Shown: positions 49,344 to 59,990 of the stretch, piece by piece | Layout of the letters: each line of letters begins with the position of its first letter | Numbering within the stretch: position 1 is the stretch's first letter | Assembly (NCBI RefSeq): GCF_001511835.1 | Contig: NZ_LN997848.1 | Coordinates: forward strand, 248,001 to 312,000 | DNA length: 64,000 bases | Direction of reading: 5' to 3' | Source: Magnetospirillum sp. XM-1 | GTDB lineage: Bacteria > Pseudomonadota > Alphaproteobacteria > Rhodospirillales > Magnetospirillaceae | Program-made: the position numbers and the translations under genes | Notes under the pieces: generated by a model | The model's input: only the letters and a program-made list of their open reading frames with translations | What the model was told of the DNA's origin: nothing | Database searches by the model: none

Positions 49344-50042
49344 CTAAACCTTCCGCGCCACCCAGCCGCCGAAGCACAGGGCGCGGAAATAGGGCTCGGG
49401 CTTGCCGAAGCCGGTTTCGGCCAGAAGCTGGACGAGACGCTCCTCGGTGACCGGGAAGATGTCGCGGTCCACGTGGCGGAAGCCCTTTTCCACCTCCACC
49501 TCGGGAATGCCCGCCGCCAGTTGCAGGTGGCGCCACCAGGCGCGCAGCTGCTGCTGCCACTCGTCGCTCCAGACGCCGAACAAGTCGGCCAGCACCAGGG
49601 GCGCGCCGGGCTTCAGGTGGGCGGCCACTTCTTCCAGCAGGGTCTTCTTCGCCCCGTCGTCGGGCAGGAAATGCATGACCAGCAGCAAGGTGGCGGCGTC
49701 GAAGGGCTCGAACTTCGGCAGGTCGCCGACCTTGGAGGGATAGAGCCGCACCCGGGCGGTGAGGTTGTGTTCCTTCACCTTGATCTCGGCGTGTTCGAGC
49801 ATCTCCCTGGACGGGTCGATGCCCACCACCGAGAGATTGGGGCAGCTTTCCGCCAGGGCGACGCATTCGGCCCCCGTCCCCGCCCCGATCACCAGGGCGC
49901 GGCCCCGGCCCGAGGTGGTCTCGGCGACGATCTGGCACGACAGCACGTGCAGGGCGTCATAGCCGGGAATGGCTTCGCGCACCCGCTTGTCATAGGCGGC
50001 GGCGCGGTCGGCATCCCAGTGGCGGACGGTATCAACACTCAT
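49344..50042 (-). CDS. Class I SAM-dependent methyltransferase
   Basis: A 232-residue Rossmann-fold methyltransferase with motif I VIGAGTGAECVAL (about 50-62), motif II VVGIDPSREML, and ATLLLVMHFLPDDGAKK as motif IV/V region. The N terminus WDADRAAAYDKRV resembles small-molecule or tRNA-wobble (CmoA-type) methyltransferases, but the substrate cannot be decided. It forms a pair with trmL, 17 bp upstream on the same strand, which might hint at RNA; that is inference only. Confidence 0.82.
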   Translation of the reverse strand: MSVDTVRHWDADRAAAYDKRVREAIPGYDALHVLSCQIVAETTSGRGRALVIGAGTGAECVALAESCPNLSVVGIDPSREMLEHAEIKVKEHNLTARVRLYPSKVGDLPKFEPFDAATLLLVMHFLPDDGAKKTLLEEVAAHLKPGAPLVLADLFGVWSDEWQQQLRAWWRHLQLAAGIPEVEVEKGFRHVDRDIFPVTEERLVQLLAETGFGKPEPYFRALCFGGWVARKV

Positions 50043-50059
50043 TCTGCTCGCTCCCCTCC

Positions 50060-50524
50060 TTACGGGAATGCCTCCAGCCGCCGCAGCGCCTCGGCGGTGG
50101 CGATGGACGCCGCCAGCGCCACGTTGAGCGACCGCGCCTCCGCCCGCATGGGAATGCGGATGCGGGCGTCGGCCGCCTCGAACACCGCCGGCGGCACGCC
50201 GGAACTTTCACGTCCGACCATGATGGTATCACCGGCGGCGAAAGGAAAGCGGTCATGGCGCTCGTCGCCACCGGTGGTCAGCAGCACCAGCCGGCGCCCC
50301 TCGGCGGCCAGGGTGGCGGCGAAGGCCTCCCACGACGAATGGCGGGTGTAGCTCGCCCGAGAGATATAATCCATTCCGGCACGCCGGACTTTACGTTCAT
50401 CAAGGACAAAGCCGCACGGTTCGATTATATCGACGGCCACGCCCAGGCAGGCGGACAGGCGCAGAAGCGTTCCCGCGTTCTGCGGAATATCCGGCTGGTA
50501 CAGGGCGAGGCGGAGAAGATCCAA
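50060..50524 (-). CDS. trmL: tRNA (cytidine/uridine-34-2'-O)-methyltransferase TrmL
   Basis: A 154-residue SpoU/SPOUT protein. Motifs: QPDIPQNAGTLLRLSAC at the N terminus, VGRESSGVPPAVFE and the knot RIPMRAEARSLNVALAASI at the C terminus. It methylates the ribose of position 34 in tRNA-Leu isoacceptors; a tRNA-Leu(CAA), a known substrate type, is encoded elsewhere in this window. Divergent from petA. Confidence 0.93.
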   Translation of the reverse strand: MDLLRLALYQPDIPQNAGTLLRLSACLGVAVDIIEPCGFVLDERKVRRAGMDYISRASYTRHSSWEAFAATLAAEGRRLVLLTTGGDERHDRFPFAAGDTIMVGRESSGVPPAVFEAADARIRIPMRAEARSLNVALAASIATAEALRRLEAFP

Positions 50525-50615
50525 GGGGGGTCTCGACGGCTGATTCGGAGGATGGCTGGATGTTGCCTTGCAGCAACGTCATATTAGCCGCTCCGCATGC
50601 ATGTCGAGACGGCTG

Positions 50616-50644
50616 TTGAATCGACCCGGACGATGTGGTTAATA
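50616..50644 (+). promoter_or_regulatory. Candidate promoter for the bc1 operon
   Basis: TTGAAT (50616-50621) and TTAATA (50639-50644) with a 17-bp spacer, 35 bp before petA, in the divergent gap to trmL. Confidence 0.5.
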
Positions 50645-50678
50645 GTCGCGCTTCCGCGGGCCAACAAGAGGATTAATC

Positions 50679-51233
50679 ATGGCTGATCAGGCACACAATG
50701 CCCAGCCCTCGTCGGTGGACGGGCAGACACGGCGGGATTTCCTGCTGTACGCCACTGCCGGCGTCGGTGCGATTGGGACTGGCTTGGCACTTTGGCCGTT
50801 CGTGCATAGCATGAACCCGGCCGCCGATACTTTGGCGCTTTCCACCACCGACGTGGACATCTCGGCGATCAAGCCGGGCCAGTCCGTCACCGTGGTGTGG
50901 CGCGGCAAGCCGGTCTTCGTCCGGCACCGCCTGCCCGAGGAAATCGCCGACGCCGCCAAGGTCAACACCGCCGAACTGCGCGAGCCGCAGACCGACGCCG
51001 ACCGCGCCAAGAAGCCCGAATGGCTGATCCTGATCGGCGTCTGCACCCATCTGGGCTGCGTGCCGCTGGGCCAGAAGCCCGCCGACCCCAAGGGTGAGTT
51101 CGGCGGCTGGTTCTGCCCGTGCCATGGGTCGCACTACGACACGTCGGGCCGCATCCGCAAGGGCCCGGCTCCGGCCAACCTGCCGGTGCCGCCTTACCAG
51201 TTCACCACCGACACCACCGTCCGGATCGGCTGA
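50679..51233 (+). CDS. petA: Ubiquinol-cytochrome c reductase Rieske iron-sulfur subunit
   Basis: A 184-residue protein. A twin-arginine motif TRRDF (17-21) precedes the transmembrane anchor (about 22-42). The soluble domain holds the [2Fe-2S] ligands in CTHLGC (Cys122, His124, Cys127) and CPCHGSHYD (Cys146, Cys148, His149). It carries electrons from quinol to cytochrome c1. First gene of the bc1 operon, 11 bp before the fused b/c1 gene. Confidence 0.98.
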   Translation: MADQAHNAQPSSVDGQTRRDFLLYATAGVGAIGTGLALWPFVHSMNPAADTLALSTTDVDISAIKPGQSVTVVWRGKPVFVRHRLPEEIADAAKVNTAELREPQTDADRAKKPEWLILIGVCTHLGCVPLGQKPADPKGEFGGWFCPCHGSHYDTSGRIRKGPAPANLPVPPYQFTTDTTVRIG

Positions 51234-51244
51234 GGGGGCCCGTC

Positions 51245-53242
51245 ATGAGCGACTTCAAGAGCAACAACAAGGTGGTCAACTGGATCGAAGAGCGCCTGCC
51301 CATCTTCTCGATGATGCAGCACTCGGCGATCGAGTACCCGACGCCTCGCAATCTGAACTACTGGTGGAACTTCGGTTCGCTGGCCGCGGTGATGCTGATC
51401 ATCATGATCCTCACCGGCCTGTTCCTGGCCATGAACTATTCCTCCCACACCTCGCTGGCCTTCGACTCGGTCGAACGCATCATGCGCGACGTGAATTACG
51501 GCTGGCTGCTGCGCTACCTGCACGCCAACGGCGCGTCGATGTTCTTCATCCTGGTGTACATCCACATCTTCCGCGGCCTGTACTACGGTTCGTACAAGTC
51601 CCCGCGCGAGATCCTGTGGTTCATCGGCATCGCCATCTTCCTGGCGATGATGGCGACCGGCTTCATGGGCTACGTGCTGCCCTGGGGTCAGATGTCCTTC
51701 TGGGGCGCCACGGTGATCACCAACCTGTTCTCGGCCTTCCCGGTGGTGGGCGAGCACATCGTAACCCTGCTGTGGGGCGGCTTCTCGGTGGATAACCCCA
51801 CGCTGAACCGCTTCTTCGCGCTGCACTTCCTGCTGCCCTTCGTCATCGTCGGGCTGGTCGTGGTGCACGTCTGGGCGCTGCATACCGTCAAGTCGAACAA
51901 CCCGCTGGGCATCGACATGAAGGGCCCGCAGGATTCCATCCCCTTCCACCCCTTCTACACGATCAAGGACCTGTACGGCATCGGCCTGTTCCTGATGTTC
52001 TACATGGCCTTCGTGTTCTGGGCGCCCAACTTCTTCGGCGAGCCGGACAACTACATCCCGGCGAACCCGATGGTGACTCCGCCGCACATCGTGCCCGAAT
52101 GGTACTACCTGCCGTTCTACGCGATCCTGCGCGCCTTCACCTTCGACCTGCCCTTCCTGCCGGCCAAGCTGCAGGGCGTGCTGGCCATGTTCTCGGCCAT
52201 CCTGATCCTGTTCGCCCTGCCCTGGCTGGACACCTCCAAGGTGCGCTCGGCCAAGTTCCGTCCGCTGTACCGCCAGTTCTTCTGGCTGTTCTTCGTGGAC
52301 TGCATGGTGCTGGGCTATGTGGGCGGCAAGCCGGCGGAAGGCATCCTGATCAAGATCGGTCAGTTCTGCACCGCCTACTACTTCGCCCACTTCCTGGTGA
52401 TCCTGCCCCTCATCGGCAAGATCGAGAAGCCCAAGGCCCTGCCCGCCTCCATCGCCCAGCCGGTGGTCAAGGCCGCCGCCCTGGTCGCCATGATCATGGT
52501 CGGCCTGGCCGGCTTCGGCGGCGAGGCGAAGGCCAGCAGCGCCGGCATGCCGGAGTTCAAGAAGCCGGCCACCGCCTTCTCCTGGGAGGGTTTTTTCGGC
52601 AAGCATGACCAGGCGGCGCTGAAGCGTGGCTGGCAGGTGTTCCACGACGTGTGCGCCAACTGCCACTCCATGAAGCTGGTGTCGTACCGCAACCTGGCCG
52701 ACATCGGCTTCACCGCGGACGAGATCAAGGCGTTCGCCGCCGAGAAGGAAGTCCCCGATCAGCCCAACGACGAAGGCGTGGTCAACAACCGCCCCGCCCG
52801 CGCGTCGGACCGCATCGTGCCGCCCTTCGCCAACGACAAGGCCGCCGCGGCGGCCAACGGCGGCGCCCTGCCGCCCGACCTGTCGCTGATGAACAAGGCC
52901 CGTCCCAACGGTCCCTATTACGTCTACTCGCTGATGCTGGGTTACGAGGACGCCGCTCCCGAGGGTCATCCGATCCCCGAGGGCAAGTTCTTCAACCACT
53001 ACTTCCCCGGCAACGCCATCAGCATGCCCGCCCCGATCATGGATGACATCGTCACCTATGCCGACGGCACCAAGGCGACCAAGGAGCAGGTGGCCTACGA
53101 CATCACCACCTTCCTCAACTGGGCCGCCGAGCCCGAGTTGGACGCCCGCAAGTCCCTGGGCCTGAAGGTGATGGTGTTCCTGGGCGTCCTGACCGCGCTG
53201 ATGTACGCGCTGAAGCGTCAGATCTGGAAGGACGTGCATTAA
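51245..53242 (+). CDS. fbcH: Fused cytochrome b / cytochrome c1 precursor of the bc1 complex
   Basis: One uninterrupted 665-residue frame encodes both haem subunits. Residues about 1-400 are cytochrome b: haem ligands His93/His107 and His194/His208 (14 apart in each pair) and PEWY at 284-287 in the quinol site. Residues 407-430 are a hydrophobic segment ending AKA, a signal-peptide-like processing site. The rest is cytochrome c1 with CANCH at 470-474, axial Met594 and a C-terminal membrane anchor. This is the fbcH arrangement known from Bradyrhizobium, where the precursor is cleaved after insertion; many bacteria have separate petB and petC. No frameshift or stop is visible at the junction. 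The start ATG follows GAGGGGG. Confidence 0.95.
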   Translation: MSDFKSNNKVVNWIEERLPIFSMMQHSAIEYPTPRNLNYWWNFGSLAAVMLIIMILTGLFLAMNYSSHTSLAFDSVERIMRDVNYGWLLRYLHANGASMFFILVYIHIFRGLYYGSYKSPREILWFIGIAIFLAMMATGFMGYVLPWGQMSFWGATVITNLFSAFPVVGEHIVTLLWGGFSVDNPTLNRFFALHFLLPFVIVGLVVVHVWALHTVKSNNPLGIDMKGPQDSIPFHPFYTIKDLYGIGLFLMFYMAFVFWAPNFFGEPDNYIPANPMVTPPHIVPEWYYLPFYAILRAFTFDLPFLPAKLQGVLAMFSAILILFALPWLDTSKVRSAKFRPLYRQFFWLFFVDCMVLGYVGGKPAEGILIKIGQFCTAYYFAHFLVILPLIGKIEKPKALPASIAQPVVKAAALVAMIMVGLAGFGGEAKASSAGMPEFKKPATAFSWEGFFGKHDQAALKRGWQVFHDVCANCHSMKLVSYRNLADIGFTADEIKAFAAEKEVPDQPNDEGVVNNRPARASDRIVPPFANDKAAAAANGGALPPDLSLMNKARPNGPYYVYSLMLGYEDAAPEGHPIPEGKFFNHYFPGNAISMPAPIMDDIVTYADGTKATKEQVAYDITTFLNWAAEPELDARKSLGLKVMVFLGVLTALMYALKRQIWKDVH

Positions 53243-53317
53243 GAGGCAGGCCCGCGCCTCTTAAACGCACCATGTTCGGACGGCCGCCGTTGGCATCAAC
53301 GGCGGCCGTTTCGTTTT
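53241..53317 (+). terminator. Double hairpin terminator after fbcH
   Basis: AAGAGGC/GCCTCTT (53241-53262) is followed by a 13-bp perfect stem ACGGCCGCCGTTG-gcat-CAACGGCGGCCGT (53280-53309) and TTCGTTTT. The second hairpin is a strong intrinsic terminator. Confidence 0.92.
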
Positions 53318-53377
53318 GACGCCGGGCGGCGCCGTGATATGGTCCGCCCGCACGTGCCGTCGCGAGGCCATAGTCCG

Positions 53378-55162
<1,785 letters not shown>

Positions 55163-55168
55163 AAGCCC

Positions 55169-55864
55169 ATGAGCTGGGCCAAGCGCATCGGCAAGAGCGA
55201 GGGATTGCGCGGGGCCTTGTGCTGGCTGGGCTCGCTCTACATCCGCTTCGTCTACCTCACCGGACGCTGGAGCGTGGTCAACGGCGGCCATGCCCAGGCG
55301 CTGTGGGATGCCGGCCGGCCCTTCATCCTGGCCTTCTGGCACGGCCGCATCCTGATGATGCCCAAGTCGTGGCGGCAAAGCGTGCCCATCCACATGCTGA
55401 TCAGCCAGCACCGCGACGGCCAGCTGATTGCGCGGACCGTCTCCCATTTCGGTATCGACACGGTCCAGGGCTCCACCACCCGGGGCGGCAGCGCCGCGCT
55501 GCGCGCCATGCTGAAATTCCTGAAGTCCGGCCAGTGCGTCGGCATCACCCCCGATGGTCCCAAGGGGCCGCGCATGCGGGCCAGCGACGGCATCGTGGCG
55601 GTGGCTAAGCTGGCCCAGGTCCCCGTCCTGCCCGCCACCTTCGCCACCAGCCGCCGCAAGCTGCTGGGCAGCTGGGACCGCTTTGCCGTAGCGTGGCCGT
55701 TCTCGCGCGGGGTTTTCGTCTGGGGCGACCCCATCCTGGTGCCCAAGGACGCCGACGAAACGGCCATGGAAACCGCCCGCCAGGCGGTGGAGGACAGCCT
55801 CAACGCCATCACCCGCGACGCCGATTCCCGCATGGGCCAAGATACGCCGGAGCCGGCCTCATGA
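55169..55864 (+). CDS. DUF374 lysophospholipid acyltransferase family protein
   Basis: A 231-residue protein with the DUF374 features FWHGRILMMP, SQHRDGQLIARTVSHFGI, GSTTRGGSAALRAM and GITPDGPKGPRM, and an N-terminal hydrophobic stretch. This family resembles glycerol-3-phosphate/lipid A acyltransferases and is typically found next to msbA and waaA in alphaproteobacteria, where it may add a secondary acyl chain. Starts 6 bp after msbA. Its stop is 2 bp from that of the convergent cassette gene. Confidence 0.88.
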   Translation: MSWAKRIGKSEGLRGALCWLGSLYIRFVYLTGRWSVVNGGHAQALWDAGRPFILAFWHGRILMMPKSWRQSVPIHMLISQHRDGQLIARTVSHFGIDTVQGSTTRGGSAALRAMLKFLKSGQCVGITPDGPKGPRMRASDGIVAVAKLAQVPVLPATFATSRRKLLGSWDRFAVAWPFSRGVFVWGDPILVPKDADETAMETARQAVEDSLNAITRDADSRMGQDTPEPAS

Positions 55865-55866
55865 TT

Positions 55867-56268
55867 CTAGGGCCGCGACGTACACCAGATGCGCAAATAG
55901 ACCTGATCGATTGGTCCGCCGGTGCCGGGTTCGACCGGTTGGGGGCGCAAAACCTCTCGGGCCAGCCAGTCGCAGCGGATGAGAAGGCCGGGAACCGTGA
56001 GGATCAACGCGCTATGGTCGCCCAGGGGGCTACGATAGGTACAGCGCAGCGCGGTATCCCGTTCCCGCCATTTCTCAAGGTATTGAGTGTGATGCCGGAT
56101 ATCTCCCCGCCGCTGTTCGACACCATCGACTTCGTCGCCGGCGTCGTTACCCGCTCCGCTCAGGACTTGTTCGGGATGATCGGGATGCCGCAAAGGGCAG
56201 TCCACCACGGCACCGAAGGCCGGTGTGGCAGCGACAATCAGGGCAATAAAAGACAAAAAGCGAAGCAT
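55867..56268 (-). CDS. Small periplasmic cysteine-containing protein, STY0301-like (putative immunity partner)
   Basis: A 133-residue protein with a clear Sec signal peptide (MLRFLSFIALIVAATPAFG) and four cysteines in the mature part. The spacing LRCTYRS then LTVPGLLIRC resembles the STY0301 family as I recall it. ATG 56268 is preferred because GGAG lies 8 nt upstream; ATG 56274 is an alternative. It directly follows the BPSL0067-like amidase gene on the same strand, so it could be the periplasmic immunity protein; this is inference from position, size and export. Confidence 0.6.
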   Translation of the reverse strand: MLRFLSFIALIVAATPAFGAVVDCPLRHPDHPEQVLSGAGNDAGDEVDGVEQRRGDIRHHTQYLEKWRERDTALRCTYRSPLGDHSALILTVPGLLIRCDWLAREVLRPQPVEPGTGGPIDQVYLRIWCTSRP

Positions 56269-56298
56269 GGGCATGTCTCCAGGCCCATGCTGCCACAC

Positions 56299-56754
56299 TC
56301 ACTTATGTTTGATAACGGAATAGCGTTCGGCTCGGCCTCCGAACTGGATAAATCGTTTCTGGGGATCAAGGTCCTTCGCCTGATCCAGCACCCAGATTCC
56401 CGGCGTGATGCCCTTGGTTCCGTATTGGATGAAGACGGCGGCATGGTTGCCGCTCGAGGCGTTGGGGTAACGGCCGTCGACGAAGGTGGCGATGGGGGTG
56501 CCGCGTTCCAGCGGCGGATCGCCGAAATCCCGGATGGCCGGGCCTTCCTGCCAGTCGGCGGCGCGGCCCACCTCGGGGGCGAGATGCTTGACCATGGCGA
56601 CGCATTCGCCGCTTTCGCCCACCTGTTTGCCGCCAGCGATGACCTTCGCCATCTTGGCTTCGAAGTCCTTGACCACGTATCCGTGCTCGGACGCGGTCTT
56701 GGACCAGCGGCCGTGATCGTTGCGGGGTTGGTTGGGGTCGTAAGTGTTCGGCAT
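56299..56754 (-). CDS. BPSL0067-family NlpC/P60-like amidase with phage-type N-terminal tag (putative toxin)
   Basis: A 151-residue protein. The motif GECVAMVKH with Cys51 and GNHAAVFIQ with His104, plus RGTPIATFVDGRYPN and IWVLDQ, match the BPSL0067 family, cysteine hydrolases considered peptidoglycan amidases of the Tae type. The N terminus has YDPNQPRNDHGRW (5-17), a tag often seen in phage-encoded and toxin-fusion proteins. There is no signal peptide. Start ATG 56754 has GGAG 7 nt upstream; the frame extends 18 codons more into a terminator hairpin. The cassette is inserted between the DUF374 and waaA genes on the opposite strand. Confidence 0.7.
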   Translation of the reverse strand: MPNTYDPNQPRNDHGRWSKTASEHGYVVKDFEAKMAKVIAGGKQVGESGECVAMVKHLAPEVGRAADWQEGPAIRDFGDPPLERGTPIATFVDGRYPNASSGNHAAVFIQYGTKGITPGIWVLDQAKDLDPQKRFIQFGGRAERYSVIKHK

Positions 56755-56769
56755 GGCGGAGCTCCAATG

Positions 56770-56794
56770 AAAAAAGCCGCCCGATGGGGGCGGC
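56770..56794 (-). terminator. Terminator-like hairpin in the leader of the toxin-like gene (minus strand)
   Basis: On the minus strand GCCGCCC-CCATC-GGGCGGC is followed by six T. It lies 16 bp upstream of the ATG at 56754, so a transcript entering from the waaA side would meet it before the gene. Confidence 0.75.
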
Positions 56795-56885
56795 CCGTGC
56801 GTGGACACAATGGTGGCGTTGACGCACCCAGCCTAGCCGCCAATGACAATGTTTGCAATTTGTTCCCTCCCGCAAGGAGGGTGGC

Positions 56886-58160
56886 ATGATCTACCGCCTG
56901 TACCGGGGACTGACCACCATGGGCGGGCCGCTGATCGCCGCCTATCTGGAGCGGCGCAAGGCGCGCGGCAAGGAAGACGCCGCCCGCTTCGCCGAGCGCC
57001 TGGGCCATCCCGGCCAGCCCCGCCCCTCGGGGCCATTGGTGTGGATGCACGGCGCCTCGGTGGGCGAGGCGCTGTCCATGCTGCCGCTGGTCGACCGCCT
57101 GCTGGCCCGGGGCCTGAACGTGCTGATGACCACCGGCACCGTCACCTCGGCCCGCCTGCTGGCCGAGCGGCTACCCAAGGGCGCGGCTCACCAATACGTG
57201 CCGGTGGACCGGATCGCCTATGTGCGCTCCTTCCTCAACCACTGGCGACCCGATCTGGCCCTGTGGGCGGAATCCGAGTACTGGCCCAACCTGCTGGCCG
57301 AGACCCGCCACCGGGGCATTCCCCAGGTGCTGATCCAGGGCCGCATGTCGCCCAGATCCTTCGCCGCCTGGAAGAAGGTGCCCGGCTTCATCCACAAGAT
57401 GCTGTCGGGCTTCGCGCTGTGCCTGGCCCAGACCGAATCCGACGCCGGGCGCATCCGGGCGCTGGGCGGGCGCGACGTGCGCTGCCTGGGCAACCTCAAA
57501 TACGCGGTGGCGCCGCTGCCCTGCGACGACGCGATGCTGCGGCGCCTGCGGGCCGACATCGCCGGCCGGCCGGTGTGGCTGGCGGCCAGCACCCATCCGG
57601 GCGAGGAGACCATGGCCGGGCGGGTGCACGAAGCCCTGGAACTGCCCGGCCTGTTGACCGTGGTCATTCCCCGCCACCATACGCGCGGAGCGGACATCGC
57701 CGCCGAGTTGCGCGGCCGGGGCCTCCACGTGGCGCTGCGCTCGGCGGGCGAGGCGATCACCCGGGAAACGGCGGTCTATGTCGCCGACACCATGGGCGAG
57801 CTGGGGCTGTTCTACCGCCTGGGCGGGCCGGTCTTCGTGGGCAAGAGCCTTTGCGTCGGCGGCGGACAGAACCCGTTTGAGCCGGCGCTGCTGGGCGCCG
57901 CCGTGATGTTCGGGCCGCTGATGGACAATTTCCCCGACATGGCCCCGGCCATGCTGGCGGCCGGCGCCGCCCTGCGGGTCAAGGACGAGGGCGAACTGGC
58001 CGCGGCCGTCCGCGCCCTGCTGGCCGACCCCCAGGCCCTGCGGGCGGCCGGCACGGCGGCCAGGGCCTGGGCCGAGGGCGAGGCCGGCATCCTGGATCAG
58101 GTGATGGAGGCGCTGGCCCCCTTCCTCCAACCCCTGGAGGCCGCCCATGCGCGCCCCTGA
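56886..58160 (+). CDS. waaA: 3-deoxy-D-manno-octulosonic acid transferase
   Basis: A 424-residue GT-B glycosyltransferase that adds Kdo to lipid A precursor. An N-terminal membrane-associated helix precedes HGASVGEALSMLPLV with the catalytic Glu, and the C-terminal CMP-Kdo site has STHPGEE, VIPRHH and GGQNPFEPALLGAAVMFGP. ATG 56886 has AAGGAGG upstream and yields MIYRLYRGL. It overlaps lpxK by 14 bp. Confidence 0.96.
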   Translation: MIYRLYRGLTTMGGPLIAAYLERRKARGKEDAARFAERLGHPGQPRPSGPLVWMHGASVGEALSMLPLVDRLLARGLNVLMTTGTVTSARLLAERLPKGAAHQYVPVDRIAYVRSFLNHWRPDLALWAESEYWPNLLAETRHRGIPQVLIQGRMSPRSFAAWKKVPGFIHKMLSGFALCLAQTESDAGRIRALGGRDVRCLGNLKYAVAPLPCDDAMLRRLRADIAGRPVWLAASTHPGEETMAGRVHEALELPGLLTVVIPRHHTRGADIAAELRGRGLHVALRSAGEAITRETAVYVADTMGELGLFYRLGGPVFVGKSLCVGGGQNPFEPALLGAAVMFGPLMDNFPDMAPAMLAAGAALRVKDEGELAAAVRALLADPQALRAAGTAARAWAEGEAGILDQVMEALAPFLQPLEAAHARP

Positions 58161-59124
58161 CTTCTGGCACAAGGACAACGCCATCGCCCGCCTGCTCGCC
58201 CCCCTGGGGGCCGTCTACGGCTGGGCGGTGCGCCGCAACCTGGAGCGGGCCGAGGAATACCGCCCCGCCGTGCCGGTGATCTGCGTCGGCAATATCGTCG
58301 CCGGCGGAGCGGGCAAGACGCCGGTGGGCATCAGTCTGGCGCGGCGCCTGATCGCCGCCGGGGTGAAGCCCCATTTCCTCACCCGCGGCTATGGCGGCAC
58401 CGAGGTGGGACCGCGCGCCGTGGACCTGGACCGCCATGATTGCGCCCGGGTGGGCGACGAAGCGCTGCTGCTGGCCCGCGAGGCTCCCACCTGGGTGGCG
58501 CGCTGGCGCCCCGACGGAGCCGTGGCCGCCGCCCAGATGGGGGCCGACGTGATCATCATGGACGACGGCTTCCAGAACGGCTCCATCGCCAAGGATCTGT
58601 CGCTGGTGGTGGTGGACGGCGAATACGGCTTCGGCAACGGCCGCACCATGCCGGCCGGTCCCTGCCGCGAGCCCCCGGACCAGGGGCTGGCCCGTGCCGA
58701 CGCCATGGTGGTGATCGGCGAGGACAAATGCGGACTGGCGGAGATGGCCCGCGCCCACGATTTGCCGCTGCTGGCCGCCCGGCTGGCCCCCGACCCGGAC
58801 GGCGCCGCCCTGAAGGGCCGCAAGGTGGTGGCCTTCGCCGGCATCGGCCGACCGGAGAAGTTCTTCGCCACCCTGAAACAATGCGGGGCGCGGCTGACCG
58901 CCGACCATTCCTTTCCCGACCACCACCCCTTCACCCGCGCCGACATCGAGGCGCTGCTGGCCGAGGCCGCAAGCAACGAGGCGGTGCTGGTCACCACCGC
59001 CAAGGATGCGGTGCGCCTGCCCGCCGACCTCAAGTCCCGCGTCACCGTGCTGAGTGTGACGCTGGACTGGGAGGACCCTTCCCTGCTAACTCCCCTGCTG
59101 GACCGGATCGGAGTGCGGGCATGA
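58147..59124 (+). CDS. lpxK: Tetraacyldisaccharide 4'-kinase
   Basis: A 325-residue P-loop kinase phosphorylating lipid A disaccharide at 4'. VGNIVAGGAGKTPVG is the Walker A region, with MDDGFQN and LLTRGYGG-type (FLTRGYGG) blocks. The N-terminal hydrophobic segment associates with the membrane. The end overlaps the next gene by ATGA. Confidence 0.96.
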   Translation: MRAPDFWHKDNAIARLLAPLGAVYGWAVRRNLERAEEYRPAVPVICVGNIVAGGAGKTPVGISLARRLIAAGVKPHFLTRGYGGTEVGPRAVDLDRHDCARVGDEALLLAREAPTWVARWRPDGAVAAAQMGADVIIMDDGFQNGSIAKDLSLVVVDGEYGFGNGRTMPAGPCREPPDQGLARADAMVVIGEDKCGLAEMARAHDLPLLAARLAPDPDGAALKGRKVVAFAGIGRPEKFFATLKQCGARLTADHSFPDHHPFTRADIEALLAEAASNEAVLVTTAKDAVRLPADLKSRVTVLSVTLDWEDPSLLTPLLDRIGVRA

Positions 59125-59990
59125 CGAAAAAGGAACTGCGCCAGCGCCTGGAGGCCCTGGGCGCCCGGGTGGTGTGGGGGCTGTTCGCCGCCCTGCCGCT
59201 GGACGCCGCCTCGGGGCTGGGCGGCTGGCTGGGCCGTACCGTCGGCCCGCTGCTGGGCGGCGTCAACCGGGTGGCACGCCGGAACCTCAAGGCCGCCTTC
59301 CCCGAGAAATCCGACGCCGAGATCAAGACCATCATCGCCGACATGTGGGACAATATCGGCCGGGTGGCGGGCGAGTTTCCCCACCTGAAGCGCATCGCCG
59401 CCGAGCGGGTCGAATTGATCGGCGGCGAGAACATCGATCTGCTGCGCGACGACGGAAAGGCCGGCATCTTCATCTCGGGCCATATGGGCAATTGGGAGGT
59501 CAACGGCGCGGTGGCGGCGGCGCGCGGCCTGCCGCTCAATCTGGTCTACCGCGCCGCCAACAATCCCTATGTGGAGGATCTCTACCGCAAGGGCCGGGCC
59601 GACGCCTGCCACGCCCTGATCCAGAAGGGTCCGGAAGGGGCCCGCCAGGCGCTGATCACCCTGAAGAAGGGCGGCCATCTCGGCATGCTGGTGGACCAGA
59701 AGATGAATGACGGGGTGGCCATCCCCTTCTTCGGCCGCGACGCCATGACCGCCCCGGCCCAGGCCGTCTTCGCCACCAAATTCAAATGCCCCCTGGTCCC
59801 CGCCCGGGTAGAGCGGATCAAGGGCGCCCATTTCCGCGTCACCGTCCTGCCCCCCATGGAATTCCCCCACACCAACGACAATCACGAGGACAACCGCCTG
59901 CTGCTGGTCCGCATCAACGCCCTGCTCGAAGAGTGGATCCGCGAGCGGCCCGCGCAATGGCTGTGGGTCCACCGGCGCTGGCCGGAATGA
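59121..59990 (+). CDS. Lipid A biosynthesis lauroyl/myristoyl acyltransferase (LpxL/HtrB-like)
   Basis: A 289-residue LPLAT-family enzyme with the H-x4-E catalytic motif (SGHMGNWE), then LVYRAANNP and MLVDQKMNDGVAIPFFG. It adds a secondary acyl chain to Kdo-lipid A. It is coupled to lpxK and to the next gene by ATGA overlaps on both sides. LpxL and LpxM cannot be told apart from sequence alone here. Confidence 0.9.
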   Translation: MTKKELRQRLEALGARVVWGLFAALPLDAASGLGGWLGRTVGPLLGGVNRVARRNLKAAFPEKSDAEIKTIIADMWDNIGRVAGEFPHLKRIAAERVELIGGENIDLLRDDGKAGIFISGHMGNWEVNGAVAAARGLPLNLVYRAANNPYVEDLYRKGRADACHALIQKGPEGARQALITLKKGGHLGMLVDQKMNDGVAIPFFGRDAMTAPAQAVFATKFKCPLVPARVERIKGAHFRVTVLPPMEFPHTNDNHEDNRLLLVRINALLEEWIRERPAQWLWVHRRWPE

